From Thermoplasmata archaeon (GTDB lineage Archaea; Thermoplasmatota; Thermoplasmata; Thermoplasmatales; Thermoplasmataceae): a stretch of DNA of 64,000 nt. Below, piece by piece: positions 52,640 through 61,219 of this stretch. Each line of letters starts with the position of its first letter. Positions within the stretch are counted from its first letter, which is position 1. The position numbers and the translations under genes are program-made. The notes beneath the pieces are model-generated. The model was not told the DNA's origin. It saw only the letters and a program-made list of their open reading frames with translations, and ran no database searches. The stretch covers positions 5,775-69,774 of the forward strand of contig JAJZZM010000012.1 in NCBI GenBank assembly GCA_021797555.1, given 5' to 3'.

Positions 52640-53005
52640 GTGGTAATAATGTCCAATGTAAGATATTTAATGGTGAAATTAGGTTCTATTATAACAATAT
52701 TAACAGGTTTAATAACTTTAATAGGTGTTTTTATTTCTGGCCTTGCCGGGATAGGGTCATTAGTATTATTCAACCCAGCTGGATTTCCGATTATAGCTGG
52801 TTCATTATTGGGTGCTATTGTGGCAATAATCTGGATAGTACTGGCATATATATCATACTCAATAGCTAAAGGTCATAGAAAAAAGGATAGAGTACTGAAT
52901 GGAATTATAATTATTTTCCTTGGATTAATAATACTCGTAATGGGTGGTGGATTTGTCATAGGGCCTTTATTGGCAATATTAGGAGGATTTTTATTATTTC
53001 TGTAA
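52640..53005 (+). CDS. Hypothetical membrane protein
   Basis: Several hydrophobic segments; ATG start with upstream spacing. Confidence 0.6.
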   Translation: MVIMSNVRYLMVKLGSIITILTGLITLIGVFISGLAGIGSLVLFNPAGFPIIAGSLLGAIVAIIWIVLAYISYSIAKGHRKKDRVLNGIIIIFLGLIILVMGGGFVIGPLLAILGGFLLFL

Positions 53006-53167
53006 ATACTTTTATTAATTTATTGCGGAGTGAAATAATGATTTATTCTAAATTTTAAATTAAAACTGTAAAAAAGCAATATTATATAGAATCCTGCAGG
53101 TTTACTGATTTTCTTTATAAACTACTCAAAATCAGTTAGGTTAAGATTTCTGTTAACAGTGTTAACA

Positions 53168-53353
53168 TCAATCTTTGGAAATTGCCGTCTTTAATAATTT
53201 AAATATGCTTAAACTTTCAGGATTAACCTTTAACCCCGCTATCCCGTTAAATGCATCCGGGAATGCCTTTTTTATAATATTGTATGAACCATTAATATCT
53301 GCATTTATTAAAATACCTTTTGCGGATTTGAATAATCTATTATGTAATTATTT
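53168..53353 (-). pseudogene. IS605-type OrfB/TnpB C-terminal remnant
   Basis: Minus-strand frame RLFKSAKGILINADINGSYNIIKKAFPDAFNGIAGLKVNPESL...AISKD*, containing the TnpB DxNGayNI RuvC-III motif. Confidence 0.8.
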
Positions 53354-53511
53354 ATCGAATGCAGGAATCCCGGTGTTATTTAGATATGTGAGTATATAAC
53401 GATAACAATTTCCTGTTATATTCTATTTTCAATATTTTCTTATTTGGTTTATAGCTCAATAACCTATCTATAAAATGGAAAAATTTATTAGAAGTTATAT
53501 TTTAACGCTTT

Positions 53512-55296
53512 ATGAACTTACCTGTTTTTTTATCACATAACAATAGCGAAGATTTAATGATTTCTGAACTTATTTCAGGCTATAAAAGGCAGTATGGAGA
53601 AAATCCACCTATAGAGCAAATTGCTGTATGGAAAAGCCTGAATAGAACTATTAAAAAGGTGTCCGGCAAATATCCTTTACTGGCGGAATTGCCAATTTTT
53701 TCCACTGAAAGGGCGGATTATATTATTGTTGATACCGTCAGATCACTCGTAATTGAGGCAAAAGGCTGGCATAACGTAAAACAATTGGATAATCGTGTTG
53801 TAATAGCAGATGGCAAAGAACATATTGATCCATGCTACCAGCTTATAGGTTATTTATCCAAACTTAGATATTTTCATTCCAGTGCTGACCATATGGAGTA
53901 TAATGGAATTGTGTATATGTACAATAATAATACGTATAAATCGGATAAATGCATGGTAGTTAACACACTTGATCAGCTTAAGGAGGAAATTGAAAGAATT
54001 GGCCAACCGGGCAATGATCAAATTGCAGAAAATATTATTAATGGCACTTTTCATATAAATGAGGATTTAATAAGCTTATTAAAAGAAAACAGTAAAGAAC
54101 TTTTAAATAATATATCAAACATTCTTCTTAGTAGGGGATACGGCCTTACAGAAGAACAAACATTGCTTGTAAGTAAGGTTATGGAAGCCTTGAAATCAAA
54201 CCAGGATAAAACATTTCTGGTTCATGGTGAATCCGGATCCGGAAAAACTCTTGTTGCAGTACAGCTTCTAATTGAGGCGGTAGGCAGGCATTATGGGGCT
54301 ATTCTTGGTTACAGGAATAACAGGCTTCTAAATACTTTAAGGCAGGTACTTGAAATAAAAAATGGATCTGTAAACCTTAGCTCATTAATTAGATTTTATT
54401 CAACGGGCTGGAGGGGCACAGGCATAGGTGAGGAAAAATTTGATACTAAAAGCTTTAAAGATATAGATTTAATCATTTATGATGAAGCACAGAGAATGAC
54501 AGAATCTGTTATAGAAACCACAAAGAAAAGATCCAGGGTAAAGGTCTATTTTTATGATGATGAACAGATTTTAATAGGCGATGAGCAGGGAACCAGAGAT
54601 AAATTTATAAAATATAATAGCAATGCTATTGAAATAGGATTAAAATCAGCCTTCAGGGTACCTGGAGAATATCTTGAATTTGTTAATTATCTTATTTCCG
54701 ATGGAGCTAAACCGGAAGACCTTGAGTATAATATTAAAATTTATGATGACATATTAAATTTTCTGGATGACCTTAAATCAAAATATAAAAAAGGTAAAAA
54801 GGTAGCTTTGTTATGCGCTTTTACAGAATCAAGCGGGGACAGGGAAAATCCAAAAGGGATTAAGAATTTAAGAATAGGCTATCCGTTGCAATCCGGTTTT
54901 GATCTTTATAAAGGAAGAGATATTAATATTCCATGGCTGATGAATGAAAAAACTGAATATCCACAATACTGGCAGGGAAAAATTGAACCGTTATCACATT
55001 GCGCATCAGTTTATGGAACCCAGGGATTTGAAACAGATTATTCTGGACTTGTCTGGGGCAGGGACTTTGTATGGAGAGATGGGTGGAAAATCCAGTGGGA
55101 ATACATAACGGATACAATAGGAAATAATAATTCCATAAAAAGCCTTGCAAAATCAGGAAATATTAGGGCATATGACCTTATGAGGAATAGATACTATGTA
55201 TTATTAACCAGAGGTATACTCGGGCAGAGATTGTTTTTTGAGGATAAACTTACAGGAGAGCATGTAAAAGATATTATAAACGATATAAATAGATAA
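53512..55296 (+). CDS. NERD/PD-(D/E)XK nuclease fused to SF1 helicase-like (DUF2075-type) protein
   Basis: ADYIIVDTVRSLVIEAKGW nuclease motif; Walker A HGESGSGKT, Walker B LIIYDEAQRM, SAFRVP, YGTQGFETDYSGLVWG, RYYVLLTRG. Confidence 0.85.
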   Translation: MNLPVFLSHNNSEDLMISELISGYKRQYGENPPIEQIAVWKSLNRTIKKVSGKYPLLAELPIFSTERADYIIVDTVRSLVIEAKGWHNVKQLDNRVVIADGKEHIDPCYQLIGYLSKLRYFHSSADHMEYNGIVYMYNNNTYKSDKCMVVNTLDQLKEEIERIGQPGNDQIAENIINGTFHINEDLISLLKENSKELLNNISNILLSRGYGLTEEQTLLVSKVMEALKSNQDKTFLVHGESGSGKTLVAVQLLIEAVGRHYGAILGYRNNRLLNTLRQVLEIKNGSVNLSSLIRFYSTGWRGTGIGEEKFDTKSFKDIDLIIYDEAQRMTESVIETTKKRSRVKVYFYDDEQILIGDEQGTRDKFIKYNSNAIEIGLKSAFRVPGEYLEFVNYLISDGAKPEDLEYNIKIYDDILNFLDDLKSKYKKGKKVALLCAFTESSGDRENPKGIKNLRIGYPLQSGFDLYKGRDINIPWLMNEKTEYPQYWQGKIEPLSHCASVYGTQGFETDYSGLVWGRDFVWRDGWKIQWEYITDTIGNNNSIKSLAKSGNIRAYDLMRNRYYVLLTRGILGQRLFFEDKLTGEHVKDIINDINR

Positions 55297-55523
55297 ACCT
55301 AAATTTTTCATGGAAACGGTGATGCTCAATACCTGTATAGTTACACCATTGATGATCTTAATAGCATGATATTTTCTGGGCGCTGGTCATTCTAGGTTCT
55401 GGGATGGCGGTCGTAACCACTACAGGAAAGAACCTATCTGGATATGTAGGTTTTATTTGCAGTTTACTTTGAATTACATATAGCAATACATAATTTTAAT
55501 ATAAATATAAAATATTATATAGT

Positions 55524-55751
55524 ATGAAAATTCATACCACGGTATCCGCAAAGATCTCAGAGGAGGAAAGGGAAGAATTAAAGAAATTAGGATTAAATCC
55601 AACAGAAATTATCAGAAAGGCAGTAAAGGAGGAAATCAGAAAAGCGCATAATAAAGCCTTAATAGAGAAAATGAAGAGTGTGACTCCCATTATATCAAAA
55701 TTGAACATGGATGAAATAGTTTCAGACATAAGGGAGGATAGAGAAAGATGA
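55524..55751 (+). CDS. VapB-like antitoxin
   Basis: Small basic/acidic ORF overlapping the start of a PIN-domain gene. Confidence 0.75.
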   Translation: MKIHTTVSAKISEEEREELKKLGLNPTEIIRKAVKEEIRKAHNKALIEKMKSVTPIISKLNMDEIVSDIREDRER

Positions 55752-56132
55752 ATCTACTCGATACTTCTTCAATTTTTAACCTATTTCAGCGAGGCAAGTA
55801 TAATGAACTTATTACCGGGGGCAACGAATCAGCTTGCCAGATACGAGATAGGTAAAGTTCTGTGGAGAAGCTATAAAATTCGAAATGAAATTTCAAAGAA
55901 AGAGGCAATGGAATTGGGTAATGTTATATTTGGATTAATTGATTCTATGGGGCAGATAAAACCATCACCGGATTCTGTACTTAAACTCTCAATAGAGGAG
56001 GGGATTACATTCTATGATTCATCCTATCTGGTATCTGCTATTGAATCAGGTTACAATTTTGTTACCGATGATTTAAAACTGTACAGGATTGTAAGATCTA
56101 AAGTAATTACACGAAAGAGGTCTGAACTTTAA
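55748..56132 (+). pseudogene. VapC-like PIN toxin interrupted by frameshift in a G5 run
   Basis: ATG 55748 MNLLDTSSIFNLFQRGKYNELIT... continues as ATNQLARYEIGKVLWRSY...FYDSSYLVSAI...FVTDD in the +1 frame; GGGGG at 55817-55821. Confidence 0.8.
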
Positions 56133-56376
56133 TGAGCATATTTTCGCAGATTTTACATGTGAGCGATGTATAACAGCATTCTTCTGCTAGCTGTTATTTG
56201 ATTAGAGTTTGTAATAAATTTTTGCTTATAGTTCAGAAAATTACATCGTTACATTATGAAAACTAAATACTTTTCAATTTTTACAAATAGATCTACCAGA
56301 AAGAAAGCCACTGAGTTTACAATGAATTTTTGGAATAAAAATTAATATATTTTAATAAATGTTATAATAAGAGGAT

Positions 56377-56395
56377 ATGGACCGGTAGGATTTGA
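56377..56395. repeat. Degenerate copy of tRNA-Ala 3' end (putative att relic)
   Basis: ATGGACCGGTAGGATTTGA vs ATGGACCGGTCGGGATTTGA at 59467-59486 (one substitution, one deletion). Confidence 0.65.
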
Positions 56396-56415
56396 TTAAT
56401 ATTTTAAGCGAATAC
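56391..56415. repeat. 25-bp direct repeat, copy 1
   Basis: tttgattaatattttaagcgaatac; 23/25 match to 57172-57196. Confidence 0.8.
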
Positions 56416-56531
56416 CATGAAATATGATTTTCAGACGAACAATATAGTGCATTTGTAAAGTGGAGTGTTTGAACTGTAGTCATAATACACTTGACCGTTA
56501 AATGTTTATATGGTATTTGCATTAGTATTCA

Positions 56532-56767
56532 TGGTCAAAACCACTATCAACCTGGACAAAGAAATCTACGCTGAAATCGTCAAAGAATCCATAGAAAGGT
56601 ATGGCAGTACAAAGAATATCTCGAAGATCATTAACCAACGCCTCAGAAACAGGGCAAACACTACGGGAAAACGTATACGGAGAATTACTTTCAGGGTAAG
56701 TGAGAGTCTTTCATCAAAGGATGCGGACATTGAGATAAAAGCGGGATGGGGGGAAAGAAGCAAATGA
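56532..56767 (+). CDS. VapB-like antitoxin
   Basis: MVKTTINLDKEIYAEIVKESIERYGSTKNISKIINQRL; overlaps downstream PIN gene (ATGA). Confidence 0.75.
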
Positions 56768-57171
56768 CAGTGCTTGTTGACACCAATGTTCTGGTATATG
56801 ATGCAATAGAGAATTCTCCCCACCATGAGAAGGCAAGTGTCCTTATCGACGAGTCGTAAGACCCCATAATAAATTCACTTTCTATTGTTGAACTTGGTTT
56901 TGTGCTTCCCAGGTATGGAATAGATAATGAAAATGTTAGAAAGAAGATTGAGGAATTATTGCATAGTGAATATTTCACGGTCTCCTGGCTTTCTGGAAAG
57001 ATAATGGAAAAGGTATCCGCGTTCATGGTTGAAAACAAGCTAAGTTTCAGAGATTTCAATGACTGGATAATAGCATATGATGCACATTCGAGAAAAGTAC
57101 CTTTGATCACATTTGACAAAATACTGTATAATAAATGCAAGAAGCTTGGCATTCAAGTTATTGAGATATAG
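56764..57171 (+). pseudogene. VapC-like PIN toxin with in-frame TAA at 56857
   Basis: MTVLVDTNVLVYDAIENSPHHEKASVLIDES*DPIINSLSIVELGF... same frame to FRDFNDWIIAYDAHSRKVPLITFDK. Confidence 0.85.
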
Positions 57172-57196
57172 TTTGATTAATGTTTTAAACGAATAC
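57172..57196. repeat. 25-bp direct repeat, copy 2
   Basis: tttgattaatgttttaaacgaatac. Confidence 0.8.
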
Positions 57197-57338
57197 GAAG
57201 TTCTAGGAAGTTAAATCAATCCAACTATGAGTAAATATCAGATCCTGTGACTCATTATTTAATCTACTATACAATTAACCAATCTACAATACCCTACCTA
57301 AGTATATATTAAATTCTTCTAGTTCCACAATAAATTTA

Positions 57339-58152
57339 TTAACATCTTCTTGTGGCAACGGCGATAATTCTTTCTATTATGCCTTTTTCGATAATCGGTA
57401 CCTCCAGGGACTTAAATAGTATTGCTCTTGCTTTGGCTGTATCTTCGTCACTGCCCACTATGTTGAATGCTAGTGACTCATCTATTACCACAACACATCC
57501 CTGACTAGAAGTTTGTTCGAATCCGCCGGCAATTTTGGCATCGTGTTCATCTAATTTTCCACTCTTAACGATACTCAATTTGATCGATCTATACTCAATT
57601 AATTTGATACGATCCTTAGAATTTGGAGGTTCTTCAGTAGGTTTTAGCATGCTGACTAACCTAACGCCCACTCCTTTTTTAGTGATATTCTTTGCCATCA
57701 ATGCTACATGCTCAATATATGAATTCTGGTACCCGCCGAACATAAAAATACTGGTGGACGCGAAATTTGCTAAATTCAAGAGCTGTATCATTATGGCACC
57801 TCTCCCACGAACAATCCAAGCTAGTACATCATCTTTCTCTGTGCTTTCCTGAATCTGTGATTTGTAAAACTGTACTACTATTTCAACAGACTTTCTTTTT
57901 TCCTCGACAATCAATGAAAGGATTTTTTTCTATATCGTTTAGCTTAAACAATACAGGCCTCCCTGGCTAAAGTTCAACAAATCCTGAATTAGCGAGTCTT
58001 TCCATAGTTTCATATATTTTATTTCTTGGAATATGCGTTTCGTGGTGAATATCAGATGCACCCACAACGCCAATGGTGATCAGACATTCTATGATCTTTA
58101 CCTCATTTTCGGACAAACATCTTTTTAAGAGATGATCTCGTATATCTGTCAT
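57339..58152 (-). pseudogene. TrmB-family transcriptional regulator, disrupted
   Basis: N-terminal HTH (58152-57967) ends GFVEL*, continues PGRPVLFKLNDIEKN, then frameshift at T7 run 57923-57929 into the C-terminal domain ORF 57914-57339. Confidence 0.75.
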
Positions 58153-58153
58153 T

Positions 58154-58170
58154 GTTACCTCTAAGGTAAC
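58154..58170. promoter_or_regulatory. Inverted repeat adjacent to TrmB-like start codon
   Basis: GTTACCT-CTA-AGGTAAC in the divergent TrmB/membrane-protein intergenic region. Confidence 0.6.
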
Positions 58171-58216
58171 GAAATTATAATAAGATATCTAAAACATAAC
58201 TGTAAGAAACAATTGG

Positions 58217-58711
58217 ATGATAAAAATGAAGAATAACGTGGAGGAACCAACAGAATTGATCAAACATGGAAAAACAAACCATATTGTGGAAATACGAAAC
58301 GTAACCTTTCTCCTTCTTAGCCTTTTGATCGTACAGTTCTGGATGGAAATGACCATTAATCTCGAGGTGAACATACCAGTGAAACACCTTGGAGCAATTC
58401 AGTCAATAATATATTTTGGAAGTCACTTTGATTTTGTTCTGGTACATATCATTAATGGATTTGCCATTTTGTTAGCATCTCTAGTATTCCTTATCCTTAG
58501 CTTTAAAACTCAGCTATTGTCATTAAGAATATTTGCTATCGTAATCATTGCCGGAGTGATTGATGCAATAACAAACGGAACCTTGTTATTAATGTCTGGG
58601 CAATTCTTCGGCTGGTTGATAGGAATGACAATGAGTGCTGTCAGCGTCCTGATAGTTTCTGCGATCAGTCTATATTTCATAGGAGAGAATATAAAAAGGG
58701 AATTGGCATAA
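58217..58711 (+). CDS. Hypothetical membrane protein, divergent from TrmB-like gene
   Basis: About four TM segments. Confidence 0.65.
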   Translation: MIKMKNNVEEPTELIKHGKTNHIVEIRNVTFLLLSLLIVQFWMEMTINLEVNIPVKHLGAIQSIIYFGSHFDFVLVHIINGFAILLASLVFLILSFKTQLLSLRIFAIVIIAGVIDAITNGTLLLMSGQFFGWLIGMTMSAVSVLIVSAISLYFIGENIKRELA

Positions 58712-58849
58712 GAATAAAAATCAAGACAACTATTAGCATGTTGCCTGCCTCGAAATGGATAGGTAGTGGCGTTGTTAAAATATTAAACGGATCCTTAGGC
58801 TCCGAGGACGTTGGGCAATTTTAACTTTACCTGTCTAAAAGTATAAATA

Positions 58850-58861
58850 ATGTTTAAACAT
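58850..58861. promoter_or_regulatory. 12-bp palindrome upstream of vapBC-like module
   Basis: ATGTTTAAACAT directly after TATA-like GTATAAATAA, before ATG 58873. Confidence 0.5.
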
Positions 58862-58872
58862 AAACATATATT

Positions 58873-59085
58873 ATGTCAAAAACTATAACCATTAAGAAAG
58901 CAGTTTATGACGAACTAATAGGGTTTAAAAAAGAGAACGAAAGTTTCAGTGAACTTCTGGACAGACTTGTTAAATCACAGAGCAAGAAGGAAATGCTTTT
59001 GACTCTACGTGGGAGCATGGAATTTGAAAACAAGGATGAATTCCTGGCCGGAATAAAAGATAAACGGTGGGAGAAGAGAAATTGA
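58873..59085 (+). CDS. VapB-like antitoxin (DUF217 type)
   Basis: MSKTITIKKAVYDELIGFKKENESFSELLDRLVKSQ. Confidence 0.85.
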   Translation: MSKTITIKKAVYDELIGFKKENESFSELLDRLVKSQSKKEMLLTLRGSMEFENKDEFLAGIKDKRWEKRN

Positions 59086-59459
59086 TTCTTCTGGACACCG
59101 ACATTATCATAGAAGTAATGGATAAGAAGTCAAGCAGAGGCCAGGGATTCATGCTTAAAATTATGAACAGTGGAGAAGAATATTGCACGAGCTCAGTCAA
59201 CATGCATGAGTTGCTTTACGGTATAGAAAAATACTCAAAGGATTCTCGTTTAGTCTTGCAGATGGCAACATTAGAATATACTAAAAAAGATAGTGAACTG
59301 TCTGCCTTTTTAGAACTAGACGCGGAAAGAAGAGGAAAAGCAGTTCCAAGAATGGATGCTATTATTGCATCCATAGCAATTAATAACGGCTGCTCACTTT
59401 ATACCTTGGATAAGCATTTTAAAATTTTTATTGAGAACGGCCTCAAGCTGTTCAAATAA
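59067..59459 (+). CDS. VapC-like PIN-domain toxin (intact)
   Basis: LILLDTDIIIEVMDKK...SVNMHELLYG...PRMDAIIASIAINNGCSLYTLDKHF. Confidence 0.88.
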   Translation: MGEEKLILLDTDIIIEVMDKKSSRGQGFMLKIMNSGEEYCTSSVNMHELLYGIEKYSKDSRLVLQMATLEYTKKDSELSAFLELDAERRGKAVPRMDAIIASIAINNGCSLYTLDKHFKIFIENGLKLFK

Positions 59460-59467
59460 AGTTAGAA

Positions 59468-59539
59468 TGGACCGGTCGGGATTTGAACCCGAGCCCTCTT
59501 GCTTGCGAAGCAAGCGATCTACCCCTGATCTACCGGCCC
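59468..59539 (-). tRNA. tRNA-Ala (CGC)
   Basis: Cloverleaf GGGCCGG..CCGGTCC-A, D arm GATC/GATC, loop TTCGCAA (anticodon CGC), T arm TCGGGTTCAAATCCCGA; G3:U70 Ala identity pair. Confidence 0.95.
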
Positions 59540-60495
59540 TAGTTTACCTCACTACCAATATAGGCTAATTTTGCAAGCAATGCATCCATCTGTATATTGT
59601 CGGTTCCACCCTCAACTATTCTGAATTCTGCCTCTGCGAGTGCCATAATTACCTCAAGTTTCTGTTTTGGCGCTATCTGCTCTTTCCTTATAGATGAGTG
59701 CATTCCCTTTATTATATCTATTCCTGATAAACCATACTCTATTAACATTTTATCTAAATAATTTCTTGCATCGTTGAAATTCCCGTCCAGTGCCATGGTT
59801 ATAAGACTTTTATACTGATCCTTGTTTACCTCGCCGGATATTTCATATATTGATACCGGTGTTATTTTTCCTGATGAGTGAACTGCCTGTAAAATATTTA
59901 TTGCCTTTCTCATATCACCATCAGAAATTTCATATATTGCATCTAAAGAATCAGTATCAATATCAAAATTTTCATTTTTTGCTATGTATGATAATCTATC
60001 TTCCATACCTTCCTTATCAACTGGTTTGAACCTTAAAACAACACATCTTGACTGTATTGGCGGTATTATCTTTGATGAATAATTGCATGAAAAAATAAAT
60101 CTCGTTGTATTATAAAACATTTCCATCGTTCTTCTTAATGCAGCCTGTGCATCCCCAGTTAAATGGTCTGCTTCATCTAAAAATATGATTTTAAATCCTA
60201 AATCATTTGATGGCCTGATCTTTGCAAAATTTTTGATATTATCCCTTATAACATCTATACCCCTATCATTTGATGCGTTTAATTCCAAAAAGTTATCCTT
60301 CCATGAATCACCGAATAATTCCATTGCAAGTACAATCGCGGTTGAAGTTTTGCCTGTACCCTGTGAACCTGCAAAAATTAAATGTGGTATATTTTTTTCC
60401 TTTACATATGCATTTAATCTGTTTATATTTGCGGTTTCACCTATTACATCTGATAATTTTGATGGCCTGTATTTTTCTGTCCATATATTTAACAT
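59539..60495 (-). CDS. rfcS: Replication factor C small subunit
   Basis: WTEKYRPSKLSDVIG, GSQGTGKTSTA, FLDEADHLTGDAQAALRRTME. Confidence 0.96.
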   Translation of the reverse strand: MLNIWTEKYRPSKLSDVIGETANINRLNAYVKEKNIPHLIFAGSQGTGKTSTAIVLAMELFGDSWKDNFLELNASNDRGIDVIRDNIKNFAKIRPSNDLGFKIIFLDEADHLTGDAQAALRRTMEMFYNTTRFIFSCNYSSKIIPPIQSRCVVLRFKPVDKEGMEDRLSYIAKNENFDIDTDSLDAIYEISDGDMRKAINILQAVHSSGKITPVSIYEISGEVNKDQYKSLITMALDGNFNDARNYLDKMLIEYGLSGIDIIKGMHSSIRKEQIAPKQKLEVIMALAEAEFRIVEGGTDNIQMDALLAKLAYIGSEVN

Positions 60496-60607
60496 ATCAT
60501 TTTTAATAATTACAATCTTTATTTAAAATTATTGAATTTTTTATTTACTTTTTATATAAAATTAATTTCCGATATAAAGTTTAATAAAAACATTGCAATA
60601 ACTTTTC

Positions 60608-61219
60608 ATGAAAAAAATTATAGTTATTGCATCAGGCAATGGAACAAACTTTCAGGCAATAGTTGATGCAATTAATAATGGGGAAATAGATGATGCAAAA
60701 ATAAGCAAATTGATATGCAATAATAAGAGGGCAAATGTAATGCAGAGGGCAAGGGATAATGGCATACTGCCGGTATTAATTGAATCAAATGGCAATACTT
60801 ATAATAATACAATATCAGAAATAATATCCGGAGATGATCCTGATTTAATAGTTTTAGATGGGTATATGAGAATACTGCCCGACTTTATTATAAACAAATT
60901 TTTGTATAAAATAATAAATATACATCCATCATTACTCCCATTATTCGGAGGAAAAGGATATTATGGCAGGAAAGTCCATGAGGCCGTTATAAATTCAGGT
61001 ACAAGGTTTTCAGGGCCCACAGTGCACTTTGCAACAAATGATGTAGATAGTGGACCAATTATAGACCAGAGAATTGTAGCTGTGGATGATTTTGAAACAG
61101 TTGAAACTTTAGAGGAAAAAATACATGCCGAGGAGCACAAGGCATTGATATTCTCAATAAATTTAATATTAAAAAATAACTATGAAATAAAGGGAAAAAG
61201 GGTTATAAGAAAATTATAA
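60608..61219 (+). CDS. purN: Phosphoribosylglycinamide formyltransferase
   Basis: VIASGNGTNFQAIVDA, INIHPSLLPLFGGKGYYG. Confidence 0.94.
   Translation: MKKIIVIASGNGTNFQAIVDAINNGEIDDAKISKLICNNKRANVMQRARDNGILPVLIESNGNTYNNTISEIISGDDPDLIVLDGYMRILPDFIINKFLYKIINIHPSLLPLFGGKGYYGRKVHEAVINSGTRFSGPTVHFATNDVDSGPIIDQRIVAVDDFETVETLEEKIHAEEHKALIFSINLILKNNYEIKGKRVIRKL

Noticed and set aside
53175-53399. 74-aa plus-strand ORF
   Set aside because: The opposite strand encodes the TnpB RuvC-III remnant, which explains the open frame.
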